Assembly: GCA_903845365.1 (NCBI GenBank) | Contig: CAIMXI010000262.1 | Span: forward strand, 1-61,638 | Reading direction: 5' to 3' | DNA: 61,638 nt | DNA from: an uncultured Geobacteraceae bacterium | Lineage (GTDB): Bacteria; Desulfobacterota; Desulfuromonadia; Geobacterales; Pseudopelobacteraceae | Shown here: piece by piece, positions 38,264-47,326 of the stretch | How positions within the stretch are numbered: position 1 is the stretch's first letter | Layout of the letters: the number at the start of each line of letters is the position of its first letter | Made by a program: the position numbers and the translations under genes | Notes under the pieces: model-generated | What the model saw: the letters and a program-made list of their open reading frames with translations, nothing else | What the model was told of the DNA's origin: nothing | Databases searched by the model: none

Positions 38264-38938
38264 TTATCGATTTGATTGCCCCATCAATACTTCAAAAACT
38301 TCCCCGCTATAACTGAACTTCACCCTGTTTTTATAAATTTCTTCGACTTTGACACCGGCAATAATCCCCCCTCTTGAATGCGGTTCTCCATTTACCATGG
38401 CAACAGCTTCGGAACCGTCATCCTGGAAAGCGATGCCGTTAACCCGGATTGCCGGAACTATGCTGTTATTTGGCGGCGCTGACATGGAATTTGCGCGCTG
38501 TGGGGATAAAACCGGGCGCTCCGTCATAACTGGGCGATTGGCAACGACAGGAGCAGTTGTCCCCTGGCTGGAAGGGAGCTGTTTCTGTACCCTTGTCCCT
38601 TCAAAAATATTCTGTTGCTCTGCCGGAACCACAACAATAGCAGGCGGAAGCTGTTCAGTTCTAATATCGGGAGTAGCCGAAAGAGACTGTTGTTTTTGAC
38701 CGGATATGACGCTCGAATTTAAGACCGACAGTTCACCAGTTTTGTCCCGTTTCATGTACAGGTAGGTGGTACCGACTCCCAAGGCGACCAGAAGCAGGGA
38801 AACCAGCAGTATGCCGGATGAGGAAAATTGCGTATGGTTTTCTGTCCGTAATATTTCAGCATCAATCCGTAACTCGTCGGGACGGCGTGATGCGTTATCG
38901 GTTTCAACTTTTTTAAGTGCCTTTAGAATCGAACTCAT
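38264..38938 (-). CDS. gspB: GspB-like general secretion protein
   Basis: A 224-residue inner-membrane protein. The N-terminus MSSILKALKKVE is the GspB signature. One transmembrane helix (about 40-60, GILLVSLLLVALGVGTTYLY) is followed by a Pro/Gln-rich periplasmic linker. The C-terminal GspB domain (AIRVNGIAFQDDGSEAVAMV, then VKFSYSGEVFEVLMG) closes it. With ExeA it would form a complex that opens peptidoglycan for secretin insertion. Its ATG overlaps the exeA stop. Confidence 0.83.
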   Translation of the reverse strand: MSSILKALKKVETDNASRRPDELRIDAEILRTENHTQFSSSGILLVSLLLVALGVGTTYLYMKRDKTGELSVLNSSVISGQKQQSLSATPDIRTEQLPPAIVVVPAEQQNIFEGTRVQKQLPSSQGTTAPVVANRPVMTERPVLSPQRANSMSAPPNNSIVPAIRVNGIAFQDDGSEAVAMVNGEPHSRGGIIAGVKVEEIYKNRVKFSYSGEVFEVLMGQSNR

Positions 38939-40401
38939 TTGGAGCTTCCTGCCGATGAAAGTGCTGGCGTTTTCAGCTCAGGCCTGCCCTTATCAGGATT
39001 ACGTCCGGATTCTTTCCGTACCAAATAGAATATACCAGATGAAATAGAATTTAAATCAAGTTTAGAGAGAGTCCGGTCGCCGAAAAATGCTGGCGATGTT
39101 GTCACGGAATCTTTCCCTGCTGACGTAACCGCTATACAGTACCTCCCACTGGTATCACTGAACTTAGTCGCGACAAGAAAAGGGACGTTAAAGCGGATAG
39201 CATCGTCGAGGGTTCCTTTAAGTTCGGTAACCTTTAAATTTCTCTTCGCTGCAAATTGAGAAAACATTTTGGGAACAGTAAACATCTCCCCACTGAGGAT
39301 AGTGATTTTTCGGACCCCAAATCTTTCAGCTATAGAGTTAAATGCCGACAGGTGAATGCTCTTTTGGTCATGCGAGAGTATCTCCTTTTTCAGCGCCGAA
39401 AACCGTTGGTCCACAGGTGTGACAGCAACAGCTAAAGTTCCGTTGCCCGTAATCGGTAATGCGGCTGTAGGTTTATCACTGCTCGGCCTTTTCGTATCTG
39501 TCATAATCTGAGGCACATTCTTAGTCAGTGTGGTATAAATAACGACGATAATGATCAAACCGGCAAAAGCGAAGAAAAGATGCTTTTTCAGAGAGATATT
39601 TAAAAGTTCTTTGATAGCTCTGGTTACAACACCTGTTGTTATGCGACGTTGCTCATCACCAAATGCGATAAGAAGAGAGCGATCGCAGAGAATATTAATC
39701 ATGCGCGGTATGCCACGGGTATAGAAGTAAATCAGCCTTGTCGCGGAGCGGCTGAAAGATACACCGCCGGTTTCGCCGGCTACTTCCATTCTATGGCGTA
39801 TATAGGATCGTGTTTCGCGCATATCCATCGATTCAAGCCGGTAGCGAACCGCGATACGCTGATCCAGTTGGCGGAGTTCGGGACGCCCTAAAAGAGTAGC
39901 CAATTCAGGCTGACCCGCCAGTACGATTTGTATAAGTTTATCATTTTCTGTCTCCAGATTTGAAATCAGCCGGATCTGTTCCAGAACTACAGGATTCAGA
40001 TTTTGAGCTTCATCAATAACCAGGACGACGGTTCGACCTTCAGATGTCTCAGAGAGCAGAAAATTGTTGATCTCCACAAGATGTTCATTAACACATTCGC
40101 TTTGCACCGTAAGACCGAATTCCTGGCAGACACTCCGAAGCAACTCAACTCCTGTAAGGCACGGGTTGACGATCAGTGCCGTGCGATACGCATCATCCTG
40201 CAATTGACTAAGCAATGTTCGGAGAACGGTAGTCTTGCCGGTGCCAACTTCGCCAATCAGCGCAATAAAACCATAATGGTTATTTATGCCATAGAGAAGG
40301 TGAGCAAAAGCTTCTTTATGATTTTTACTCAGGAAGATAAAACGCGAATTGGGAGTCAGGGTGAAAGGTTTTTCGTTGAAACCGAAATATTTGGTATACA
40401 T
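38935..40401 (-). CDS. exeA: ExeA/GspA-type AAA ATPase, membrane form
   Basis: About 488 residues from the ATG at 40401 (a TTG five codons earlier is possible). The N-terminus MYTKYFGFNEKPFTLTPNSR is shared with the chemotaxis-operon ATPase. Walker A is GEVGTGKTTVL and Walker B is VVLVIDEAQNL, with a GIPRMINILCDRSL sensor region. A transmembrane helix (about 278-298, FFAFAGLIIIVVIYTTL) and a periplasmic domain (C39-peptidase-like or degenerate) follow. It is coupled to gspB. The other type II secretion genes are not in the window. It is divergent from kamA. Confidence 0.87.
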   Translation of the reverse strand: MYTKYFGFNEKPFTLTPNSRFIFLSKNHKEAFAHLLYGINNHYGFIALIGEVGTGKTTVLRTLLSQLQDDAYRTALIVNPCLTGVELLRSVCQEFGLTVQSECVNEHLVEINNFLLSETSEGRTVVLVIDEAQNLNPVVLEQIRLISNLETENDKLIQIVLAGQPELATLLGRPELRQLDQRIAVRYRLESMDMRETRSYIRHRMEVAGETGGVSFSRSATRLIYFYTRGIPRMINILCDRSLLIAFGDEQRRITTGVVTRAIKELLNISLKKHLFFAFAGLIIIVVIYTTLTKNVPQIMTDTKRPSSDKPTAALPITGNGTLAVAVTPVDQRFSALKKEILSHDQKSIHLSAFNSIAERFGVRKITILSGEMFTVPKMFSQFAAKRNLKVTELKGTLDDAIRFNVPFLVATKFSDTSGRYCIAVTSAGKDSVTTSPAFFGDRTLSKLDLNSISSGIFYLVRKESGRNPDKGRPELKTPALSSAGSSK

Positions 40402-40470
40402 AGTGGGTAGCCGCAATAAAATGAAATTTAGATGGAGCTTGAAATTAATTGGGTGCTGGCAGATATTAAG

Positions 40471-40499
40471 TTGTTGTGTATTTCATAAAAGCTTACTAT
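40471..40499 (+). promoter_or_regulatory. Candidate promoter of the kamA-znu operon
   Basis: TTGTTG (40471-40476) and TACTAT (40494-40499) are 17 bases apart, about 60 bases before the kamA start in the gap shared with the divergent exeA gene. Match quality is moderate. No clear Zur palindrome was seen. Confidence 0.35.
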
Positions 40500-40561
40500 T
40501 TTCAAGTGTAATCAAATGTATCCACACTCTGGATCAGTAAATATCGGGCAGGTTGCTGTTA

Positions 40562-41599
40562 ATGCGCTATATTAAACATACATCTGCATCTATCTGTAAT
40601 AAGGTTCAATCTTACTCATCAGATGATTTTCGACTCGTTTCAGCTCGATATCCCGTTAGTGTGACCGACTATTATGCCTCCCTCATCAAACGCCCCGATG
40701 ATCCCATCTGGAAGCAGTGCATGCCGGATCTGCTGGAACTCGAAGATACTGCACAAGACCCCGACCCACTGGACGAATCAGCCTTAAGTCCGGTTCCTGG
40801 GCTTATCCATCGCTATCCTGATCGGGTAGTCCTGCTGGTATCTAATCGCTGTCCGGTGCACTGCCGTTTCTGCATGAGAAAACGGCTTGTGGGAAGTGGT
40901 GACGTTCAAATGAGTAACGACGCCTTTTATAAAATTGTCGAATATATTGCCGTTCACTCTGAAATTCATGATGTGATCTTGTCCGGCGGTGACCCGCTGA
41001 TGCTTGATGACGCATCATTGAAAACAATTCTGACCGAACTTCGTACTATACCCCATGTTGCAATCATTCGTATAGGCACCAGAGTACCGGTAACACTTCC
41101 GTCCCGGATAACACCGGAGTTGTCTGCACTTCTTCAAGAGTTTCACCCGCTCTATATCAATACTCACTTCAATCACCCGGATGAAATCACTCCGGATTCA
41201 ACGACTGCCTGTACATTCCTTGCAGACGCCGGGATTCCTTTGGGGAACCAGACCGTACTGCTTAAAGGGGTCAATGATTCGCTTGAAACCATGCGGTGCC
41301 TGATGACCGGATTGCTCGCACTGCGCGTAAGGCCGTATTATCTGCATCAGATGGATCTTGTTCAGGGGACTGCCCATTTCAGGACATCAGTCCGGAAAGG
41401 TCTTGAAATAATAAAAGGGTTGCGCGGGCATATTTCCGGTCTTGCGATTCCGCACTATGTCATTGATCTGGCGGGGGGAAAGGGAAAGGTTGCGCTTCTA
41501 CCGGATGATGTTACAATTAACGGTTCTACGCTGCTGATACGAACATATACCGGCGAGTTGATAACCTACCGGGACATAAGTGAAAAGGAAGAAGAATGA
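40562..41599 (+). CDS. KamA-family radical SAM lysine aminomutase
   Basis: About 345 residues from the ATG at 40562. AGG lies nine bases upstream, and a TTG at 40553 is possible. SNRCPVHCRFCMRKRLVGSG carries the CxxxCxxC cluster that binds the 4Fe-4S centre. DVILSGGDPLMLDD and RIGTRVPVTLPSRI are KamA motifs, and the C-terminus has the PLP-lysine-like DLAGGKGKVALLP. It lacks the C-terminal zinc-binding extension of clostridial lysine 2,3-aminomutase, which is nearer to EpmB (elongation factor P lysine modification). No epmA or efp is here. Its stop overlaps znuA (ATGA). Confidence 0.85.
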   Translation: MRYIKHTSASICNKVQSYSSDDFRLVSARYPVSVTDYYASLIKRPDDPIWKQCMPDLLELEDTAQDPDPLDESALSPVPGLIHRYPDRVVLLVSNRCPVHCRFCMRKRLVGSGDVQMSNDAFYKIVEYIAVHSEIHDVILSGGDPLMLDDASLKTILTELRTIPHVAIIRIGTRVPVTLPSRITPELSALLQEFHPLYINTHFNHPDEITPDSTTACTFLADAGIPLGNQTVLLKGVNDSLETMRCLMTGLLALRVRPYYLHQMDLVQGTAHFRTSVRKGLEIIKGLRGHISGLAIPHYVIDLAGGKGKVALLPDDVTINGSTLLIRTYTGELITYRDISEKEEE

Positions 41600-42561
41600 A
41601 ATTCAAAATCGCCGGCGTCATTATGTATATCTTATGTTGCACTGTACTTCTTGTTGCTGGCTGCAAAAGAGCTGAAGTGGAGCCTGTAGCCGGCTTAAAG
41701 GTTGTTACCACCCTGTTTCCCTTGTATGATTTTGCCCGTACGATTGCCGGTGACAAGGCGCAGGTGACCATGCTGCTGCCGCCAGGCGTCGAGCCGCATA
41801 CGTTTGAACCAAAACCGGAAGAGATGATCAGGATCAGCCGGGCGGGGCTGTTCATTTACACCAGCAGGTATATGGAGCCGTGGGCGGATAAAATTATCAG
41901 CGGCCTGGACAGTAAAACTCTGCGGGTTATCAATGCAGGTGAAAAAGCCAGCTATCGTAAAGCCTCTGAAAGAGATCAGCATAAAGGCAGCAAAGGGAGT
42001 GATGAGCATAGCCATGATCGGAAAGTAATGGATCCACATATATGGCTCGATTTTTCCAATGCTTCGCAAATGGTCGATGCAATTCTGGAAGGTTTTGTTG
42101 CTGCCGATCCGGCTAACAGCGCACTGTACCGGCTGAATGCAGACACCTTGAAAACCCGTTTGACAGCACTTGACCAACGGTACCAAAACCGGTTAAAGAC
42201 ATGCTTTACCAGAAAACTTCTTCATGGCGGGCATTATACCTTTGCCTATCTGGCTGACCGCTACAATCTTGATTATCGGGCGCTTAGCGGTATTTCATCA
42301 GATTCGGAGCCTTCGGCAGAGCGTATGATCGCCCTTGTCAGGGAGATCAAGTTGTCAGGTGCCACTTATCTGTTCGCCGAAGAGTTGCTATCGCCACGCC
42401 TAACTGAAACATTGGCAAAGGAAGCTGGTGTCGGGGTATTGATGCTTCATGGCGCTCATAATGTATCCAGGGATGATATCTCCCGCTCTGTCACTTATTT
42501 TGATCTGATGGAGCACAATCTCGAACAGTTACAGAAGGGACTTTCATGTCGATCGAGATAG
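41596..42561 (+). CDS. znuA: Zinc-type ABC transporter binding lipoprotein
   Basis: A 321-residue metal-binding lipoprotein of the cluster A-I (ZnuA/TroA) family. A lipobox (VAGC, Cys23) follows the signal peptide. Metal ligands are the His in PPGVEPHTFEPKPEEM, the His in DPHIWLDFSNASQM, and a conserved C-terminal Asp/Glu region. A short His-rich loop (HKGSKGSDEHSHD, about 131-143) favours zinc over manganese. It delivers metal to ZnuBC. It overlaps kamA upstream and znuC downstream. Confidence 0.87.
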   Translation: MKFKIAGVIMYILCCTVLLVAGCKRAEVEPVAGLKVVTTLFPLYDFARTIAGDKAQVTMLLPPGVEPHTFEPKPEEMIRISRAGLFIYTSRYMEPWADKIISGLDSKTLRVINAGEKASYRKASERDQHKGSKGSDEHSHDRKVMDPHIWLDFSNASQMVDAILEGFVAADPANSALYRLNADTLKTRLTALDQRYQNRLKTCFTRKLLHGGHYTFAYLADRYNLDYRALSGISSDSEPSAERMIALVREIKLSGATYLFAEELLSPRLTETLAKEAGVGVLMLHGAHNVSRDDISRSVTYFDLMEHNLEQLQKGLSCRSR

Positions 42562-43298
42562 TGGTAACCGAGTCGCTCTCATGCAGCTACCGGGAAGGGA
42601 AAGTCCTTGATGATATTTCCTTTCAGGTTGAACGCGGCGATTATGTCGGCATTGTGGGACCGAATGGTTCCGGAAAGAGTACCTTGATCAAGGCGTTGCT
42701 TGGTCTTGTAACCATCGGCAACGGTACAGCAAGGCTGTTTGGCACACCTCTGTCAGCATTTCGCGATTGGCACAAAGTTGGCTATCTTCCCCAGAGCCTT
42801 CACTTGGTCAATCCGGTATTTCCTGCTACGGTACACGAAACGGTTGGGCTCGGCCTGTTAAGTCTCAAACGTTTCCCTAAACGGCTGAATCGTGATGATA
42901 CCGCAAAAATAGATGTAATATTAGATGAATTAGGTATTTCAGATCTGAAATATAAACTTATTGGTGAAATGTCAGGTGGGCAGTTGCAGCGAGTTTTACT
43001 TGCCAGAGCCATCGTAAATGATCCGGAACTGCTGGTTCTGGATGAACCGACCGCAGCCCTCGATCCGGAGACAAGGGGTCGCTTTTATGCCATGATTGCC
43101 GATATCAACCGTACACGCGGCGTTACTGTCCTGCTGGTAACACATGACAGCGGTGCGATAGGGGAACATGCTTCCAAAATGCTTTATCTAGATAAAAAGC
43201 TGCTGTTCTACGGCAGTTTCGATCAATTCTGCTGTTCATCCGAGATGTCGTCGCTGTTCGGCGAACACTCTCAGCACCTGATGTGCCACAGGCATTGA
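42546..43298 (+). CDS. znuC: Zinc-type ABC transporter ATPase
   Basis: A 250-residue ABC ATPase: Walker A GPNGSGKSTL, Q-loop LPQSLH, signature MSGGQLQR, Walker B LLVLDEPTAALDP, and a switch His in LLVTHDSG. It powers metal uptake with the binding protein ahead and permease behind. It overlaps znuA by 16 bases, and the znuB start lies 3 bases after its stop. Confidence 0.93.
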   Translation: MSIEIVVTESLSCSYREGKVLDDISFQVERGDYVGIVGPNGSGKSTLIKALLGLVTIGNGTARLFGTPLSAFRDWHKVGYLPQSLHLVNPVFPATVHETVGLGLLSLKRFPKRLNRDDTAKIDVILDELGISDLKYKLIGEMSGGQLQRVLLARAIVNDPELLVLDEPTAALDPETRGRFYAMIADINRTRGVTVLLVTHDSGAIGEHASKMLYLDKKLLFYGSFDQFCCSSEMSSLFGEHSQHLMCHRH

Positions 43299-43300
43299 CT

Positions 43301-44134
43301 ATGAATCTTCTCGAAATCCTCTCATATGGATTCATTCAGCGGGCACTTCTCGCCGGCACCCTGATTGCTCTCCTCTGCTCCGTATTGGGGGTCTTCCTCG
43401 TTTTACGGCGTTTATCGCTGATCGGCGACGGTCTGGCGCACGTCACATTCGGCAGTACCGCCATTGCCCTGGCGCTAAAGTTCTATTCCGTAATGTCGCT
43501 GCTGGTGACCATGCCGATTGTACTACTCGCTTCTCTCGGCATTCTCAAGTTGACCGAAAAGGGGCGCTTAAGCGGCGATGCTGCAATCGGTCTGGTTTCA
43601 GCCCTTGGTATTTCTGCCGGTATTATTCTGGCCAGCGTCGGAGGTGGGTACAACGTTGATCTGCTGAGCTATCTGTTTGGCAACATTTTGTCGATCCGAA
43701 GCGAAGAGGTGGTGATTGCGGCACTGCTCTGCCTCTTGGTCATGCTGATGCTCTCGCTCTATTATCACGAACTGTTCGCCATTTCTTTCAGCGACGAGCT
43801 TGCCAAAGTTTCCGGTATACAGACGTCATTCATCAACTCAATACTGGTGCTGCTGACTGCGCTGTCGGTCGTTCTGGCGATGAAGCTGGTCGGCATCATG
43901 CTTATTTCCTCACTCCTCATTGTTCCGGCGGCGGGGGCATTGCAGTTGGCACGTGGTTTCAAAGTCTGTATAATGCTGGCCGCCATACAGGGGTGCAGTT
44001 CAGTTATTATCGGCATTATTATTTCCATCATGGCCAACCTCCCGGCCAGCGCCACCATCGTTCTGGTCAATCTGCTATTTTTCGCCGCCGCGTGTGTGGT
44101 TCGCCGGGTTATCTATCCGGCACACAGTAACTGA
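43301..44134 (+). CDS. znuB: Zinc-type ABC transporter permease
   Basis: About 277 residues from the ATG at 43301, which follows AGG and is 2 bases after the znuC stop. An upstream in-frame start at 43283 would overlap znuC. The ABC-3 permease fold is visible: 8 to 9 hydrophobic helices with SLIGDGLAHVTFGSTAIAL and the KLVGIMLISSLLIVPAAGAL segment. It is the last gene of the kamA-znuACB operon. Confidence 0.9.
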   Translation: MNLLEILSYGFIQRALLAGTLIALLCSVLGVFLVLRRLSLIGDGLAHVTFGSTAIALALKFYSVMSLLVTMPIVLLASLGILKLTEKGRLSGDAAIGLVSALGISAGIILASVGGGYNVDLLSYLFGNILSIRSEEVVIAALLCLLVMLMLSLYYHELFAISFSDELAKVSGIQTSFINSILVLLTALSVVLAMKLVGIMLISSLLIVPAAGALQLARGFKVCIMLAAIQGCSSVIIGIIISIMANLPASATIVLVNLLFFAAACVVRRVIYPAHSN

Positions 44135-44228
44135 AAATTCAGTGTGTTTGTCATTTATAAACTGAGCACACAGGTTACCGACTGGGCTTACGACTGCATA
44201 ACAAGGAAATCTATAAGGAGAATCAATT

Positions 44229-45329
44229 ATGACCCATCTTTTTGCACCACTCGCCCTGCGCGCTATAACCCTCCCCAACCGGATCGCTGTATCTCCAATG
44301 TGCCAATATTCAAGCATTGACGGCTTCGCCAATGATTGGCATCTCGTTCATCTCGGCAGCCGGGCAACCGGAGGTGCTGGCCTCGTGCTGACCGAAGCCA
44401 TCGCCGTAACCCCGCAGGGGCGCATCAGCCCACATGATCTCGGGCTTTGGAGTGATGACCAGATCGAACCGTTAGAACGCATCGTCAACTTTATCTCCCA
44501 GCATGGGAGTGTTGCCGGCATTCAGTTGGCTCATGCCGGTCGTAAGGCGAGTACTTCACCGCCTTGGACTAACCGGGGCATCACCTTGACGGAAGCGGAG
44601 TGTGGCTGGCCGATTGTTGCTCCAAGCGCTGTTGCGTATGACGATGGCTGCGTTGTGCCATCGGCATTGACCGAAGTGGGGATACAGGAGATTACTGCCG
44701 CTTTTGCCGAGGCTGGCCGACGGGCGTTGATTGCCGGGTTTCAAGTTGCCGAAGTTCACGCCGCCCACGGCTACCTGCTGCACCAGTTTCTGTCACCGCT
44801 CAGCAACCGGCGCAGTGATCGTTACGGCGGCAGCTTCGACAACCGTATCCGCCTGCTTCGGGAGGTAGTAACTGCAGTCCGGAGCATTTGGCCGGAGCAT
44901 CTGCCGCTTATGGTAAGGATCTCTGCGACCGATTGGGTCGAGGGGGGATGGGATCTAGAACAATCGCTGGAACTGGTACGCCAACTCATTCCCCTCGGAG
45001 TTGACCTGATTGATTGCTCCTCAGGCGGTTCGGCACCACAGGCCAAAGTGCCGGTTGGAGCGGGCTACCAGACACAATTTGCCGAGCAGATTCGGCGGGA
45101 GACCGGGAGCAGAACCGGTGCTGTAGGGATGATTACCGATCCGGCTCAGGCTGACCACATCATCCGCTCCGGTCAGGCTGATCTGGTGCTGCTTGCCAGA
45201 GAACTGCTCCGCGATCCGCAGTGGCCGCTCCGCGCCGCCCGCGAACTTGGTCACCTGGTACCCTGGCCCGCCCAGTATATCCGTTCGGCTCCGGCTCACA
45301 CTCCTGCATATCTGCCGGAGGTAAAATAA
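44229..45329 (+). CDS. NADH:flavin oxidoreductase (Old Yellow Enzyme, YqjM type)
   Basis: A 366-residue FMN enzyme reducing activated C=C bonds. The regulatory Cys in VSPMCQYSS and the ligand-binding His pair region QLAHAGRKAS mark the YqjM/NamA (XenA-like) class. EVHAAHGYLLHQFLSPLSN and NRRSDRYGGSFDNR are family hallmarks. The ATG follows TAAGGAG. Its stop is directly followed by a tiny ORF and the topoisomerase gene. The natural substrate is not known. Confidence 0.93.
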   Translation: MTHLFAPLALRAITLPNRIAVSPMCQYSSIDGFANDWHLVHLGSRATGGAGLVLTEAIAVTPQGRISPHDLGLWSDDQIEPLERIVNFISQHGSVAGIQLAHAGRKASTSPPWTNRGITLTEAECGWPIVAPSAVAYDDGCVVPSALTEVGIQEITAAFAEAGRRALIAGFQVAEVHAAHGYLLHQFLSPLSNRRSDRYGGSFDNRIRLLREVVTAVRSIWPEHLPLMVRISATDWVEGGWDLEQSLELVRQLIPLGVDLIDCSSGGSAPQAKVPVGAGYQTQFAEQIRRETGSRTGAVGMITDPAQADHIIRSGQADLVLLARELLRDPQWPLRAARELGHLVPWPAQYIRSAPAHTPAYLPEVK

Positions 45330-45368
45330 ATGCAAGTAACCCCAAAGGCAGCCGCTCCATGCTCATAA
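45330..45368 (+). CDS. Possible 12-codon leader ORF before the topoisomerase gene
   Basis: ATG at 45330 immediately follows the oxidoreductase stop and lies nine bases after a strong GGAGG (45316-45320). The frame reads MQVTPKAAAPCS and stops after the topoisomerase ATG at 45359. Translation of this peptide could carry ribosomes to the weakly marked topoisomerase start. It may also be chance. Confidence 0.3.
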   Translation: MQVTPKAAAPCS

Positions 45369-47188
45369 TTGTTGAATCACCAACCAAGGCAAAAAAAATA
45401 CAGTCGCTCCTAAAAACAAAGGCCATGTCTACAGTGGGTCATTTCAAGGATCTGCCTGATGCCTCACTAGGTGTTGACCTCGCTACATACGAACCGACTT
45501 TTGTTTACCACGAAAAAAAGGCGAACCTCCCGAAAGAGCTGCGCGCCGCTGCCCGTGGTGAAACGGTCATGTTAGCCGGTGACCCGGATCGTGAGGGGTA
45601 TGCCATCAGTTGCCATATCTATGAAGAGGTAAAGTCGGTCGCTAAAGAGTGCCTGCGCATGGAGATCTACGAAGTTACAGAAAAGGGATTAAAAGAGGCG
45701 CTTGCCAAGGCGGTACCGTTTGAAAAGACCAACAGCGGCCTCTATAACGCTTTCCTTGGACGTCGCATCGGCGACCGTCTGGTCGGCTACATCCTCTCCC
45801 CGATTACCAGCAAAGCTCTCCGCAGAGGGTACAGTGTCGGTCGCGTCCAATCTCCGGCGGTCCGGTTGGTGGTAGATCGGGAACGCGAAATCCGGGCATT
45901 TAACTCAGTCCCTTACTGGATGCTGGATATTCTGTTGGATAAAGACGGCACGACCTTTCTGGCTCGTCACGTCAATGGTAAATTTGCGCAAAAAGCGGAT
46001 GCCGAGCGGATCATTGCCGCCATCTCTGCCGAAAATCATGCGCTGGCTGAAAAAGTGGAAAAAAAAGAGGTCAGGCAGTCCCCCAAGCCTCCATTCACCA
46101 CGGTAGATTTACAGGCCGCCGCAGCCACCCGCCTGAAGTTTACCCCGGAACATACGATGAAGCTGGCGCAGGCGCTTTTTGACCACGGAATCATTACCTA
46201 TCACCGCACCGACTCTGTCCGGATGGACGATGCCTTTATCACCGAGATCCGGGAATTTCTTGGGAAAACTCTTGGCAGCGGGTATCTGCCAGATAAGCCG
46301 TATCAGCACAAATCAAAAAACTCACAGGCTGAAGCGCATGAGGGTATCAGACCCACCCATATGCACTCGGTAGCAGATATCTTGACTATTATTAAAAAGG
46401 AGGGGCTTACGCCCGACCATGGCAGATTGTATGAGCTGATCTTCAAACGTGCTGTTGCCAGCCAGATGGCAGCGGCCTGCTACGACTCGACCGTTATGCA
46501 CTTTACAGTTGCAGGTGAACGCTTCAAGGCCGCCGGAAGGGTGCTGACCTTTGATGGCTTTCTCAAGGTGTACGCAGAGGTTGATGAGGAAAAAGAAAAG
46601 AAGGGGGATGAAGAGGCCAGACTGCAGATGCTTCCGCCGGTAGAGGTTGGCGAACTGGTGCCGAAGGTACTGGAAATTCTCGATGAAAAAAAGACCAAAC
46701 CTCCCGGGCGATTTACGCTTGGCTCTCTGGTTAAGGAGTTGGAACGCCTCGACATCGGTCGCCCTTCAACATATGCCGCCATCACAAAAAATATTACCGA
46801 CCGTGGCTACATCAAAGAGGAGAAGGGAAAGGTTGTCCCGCTGCCACCGGGGGAAACGCTGATAGACTATCTTAGAGATAAACATGGCTGGGTCATCGAT
46901 TATGCGTTGACCAGCAAGATGGAGAACTTTCTGGATCTGGTTGTAGAGAACAAGGAGACGTGGCAGCGCTTTTGTAAGGGCGTTCACAACAAGATGGGCT
47001 TTTCCGTACCGCCAGCAAGGGCGTCAGACGGTGGGCCGAGTGAAGCGCAGCAAAAATATGCTGCCTCTCTTGCCCTGAAAAACGGTCTTGTCATACCAAA
47101 AGAAACAGAACAGAGCAGCAAGGCGCTTTCCCTCTGGATTGAGGGTGTTCTTGACACAAAGAGTCGTGCGGAATCTCCATCCAGATAA
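45359..47188 (+). CDS. Accessory type IA DNA topoisomerase
   Basis: About 609 residues from the ATG at 45359, chosen because family members begin with LIIVESPTKAKKI. The longer frame from 45221 reads through the previous gene. The Toprim acidic residues are in AGDPDREGYAIS, and the catalytic Tyr281 is in ITYHRTDSVRM. SVGRVQSPAVRLVVDRE and RPSTYAAITKNI are typical of TopA. No C-terminal Cys4 zinc fingers are present, unlike the main TopA of these bacteria, so this is probably a second, accessory enzyme that relaxes negative supercoils. Confidence 0.87.
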   Translation: MLIIVESPTKAKKIQSLLKTKAMSTVGHFKDLPDASLGVDLATYEPTFVYHEKKANLPKELRAAARGETVMLAGDPDREGYAISCHIYEEVKSVAKECLRMEIYEVTEKGLKEALAKAVPFEKTNSGLYNAFLGRRIGDRLVGYILSPITSKALRRGYSVGRVQSPAVRLVVDREREIRAFNSVPYWMLDILLDKDGTTFLARHVNGKFAQKADAERIIAAISAENHALAEKVEKKEVRQSPKPPFTTVDLQAAAATRLKFTPEHTMKLAQALFDHGIITYHRTDSVRMDDAFITEIREFLGKTLGSGYLPDKPYQHKSKNSQAEAHEGIRPTHMHSVADILTIIKKEGLTPDHGRLYELIFKRAVASQMAAACYDSTVMHFTVAGERFKAAGRVLTFDGFLKVYAEVDEEKEKKGDEEARLQMLPPVEVGELVPKVLEILDEKKTKPPGRFTLGSLVKELERLDIGRPSTYAAITKNITDRGYIKEEKGKVVPLPPGETLIDYLRDKHGWVIDYALTSKMENFLDLVVENKETWQRFCKGVHNKMGFSVPPARASDGGPSEAQQKYAASLALKNGLVIPKETEQSSKALSLWIEGVLDTKSRAESPSR

Positions 47189-47326
47189 GTTGCTCGATTT
47201 GTCCAAAACCAGTCAGAATAAATTTGTCAATATCTGTGTCTGTTTTTCTTGAATCTTCTCAGCTTAGCACCTAAAATATGATTGTAAATAATAAACGAAA
47301 CTACCGCTAATAAAGGAGTAACTGTT

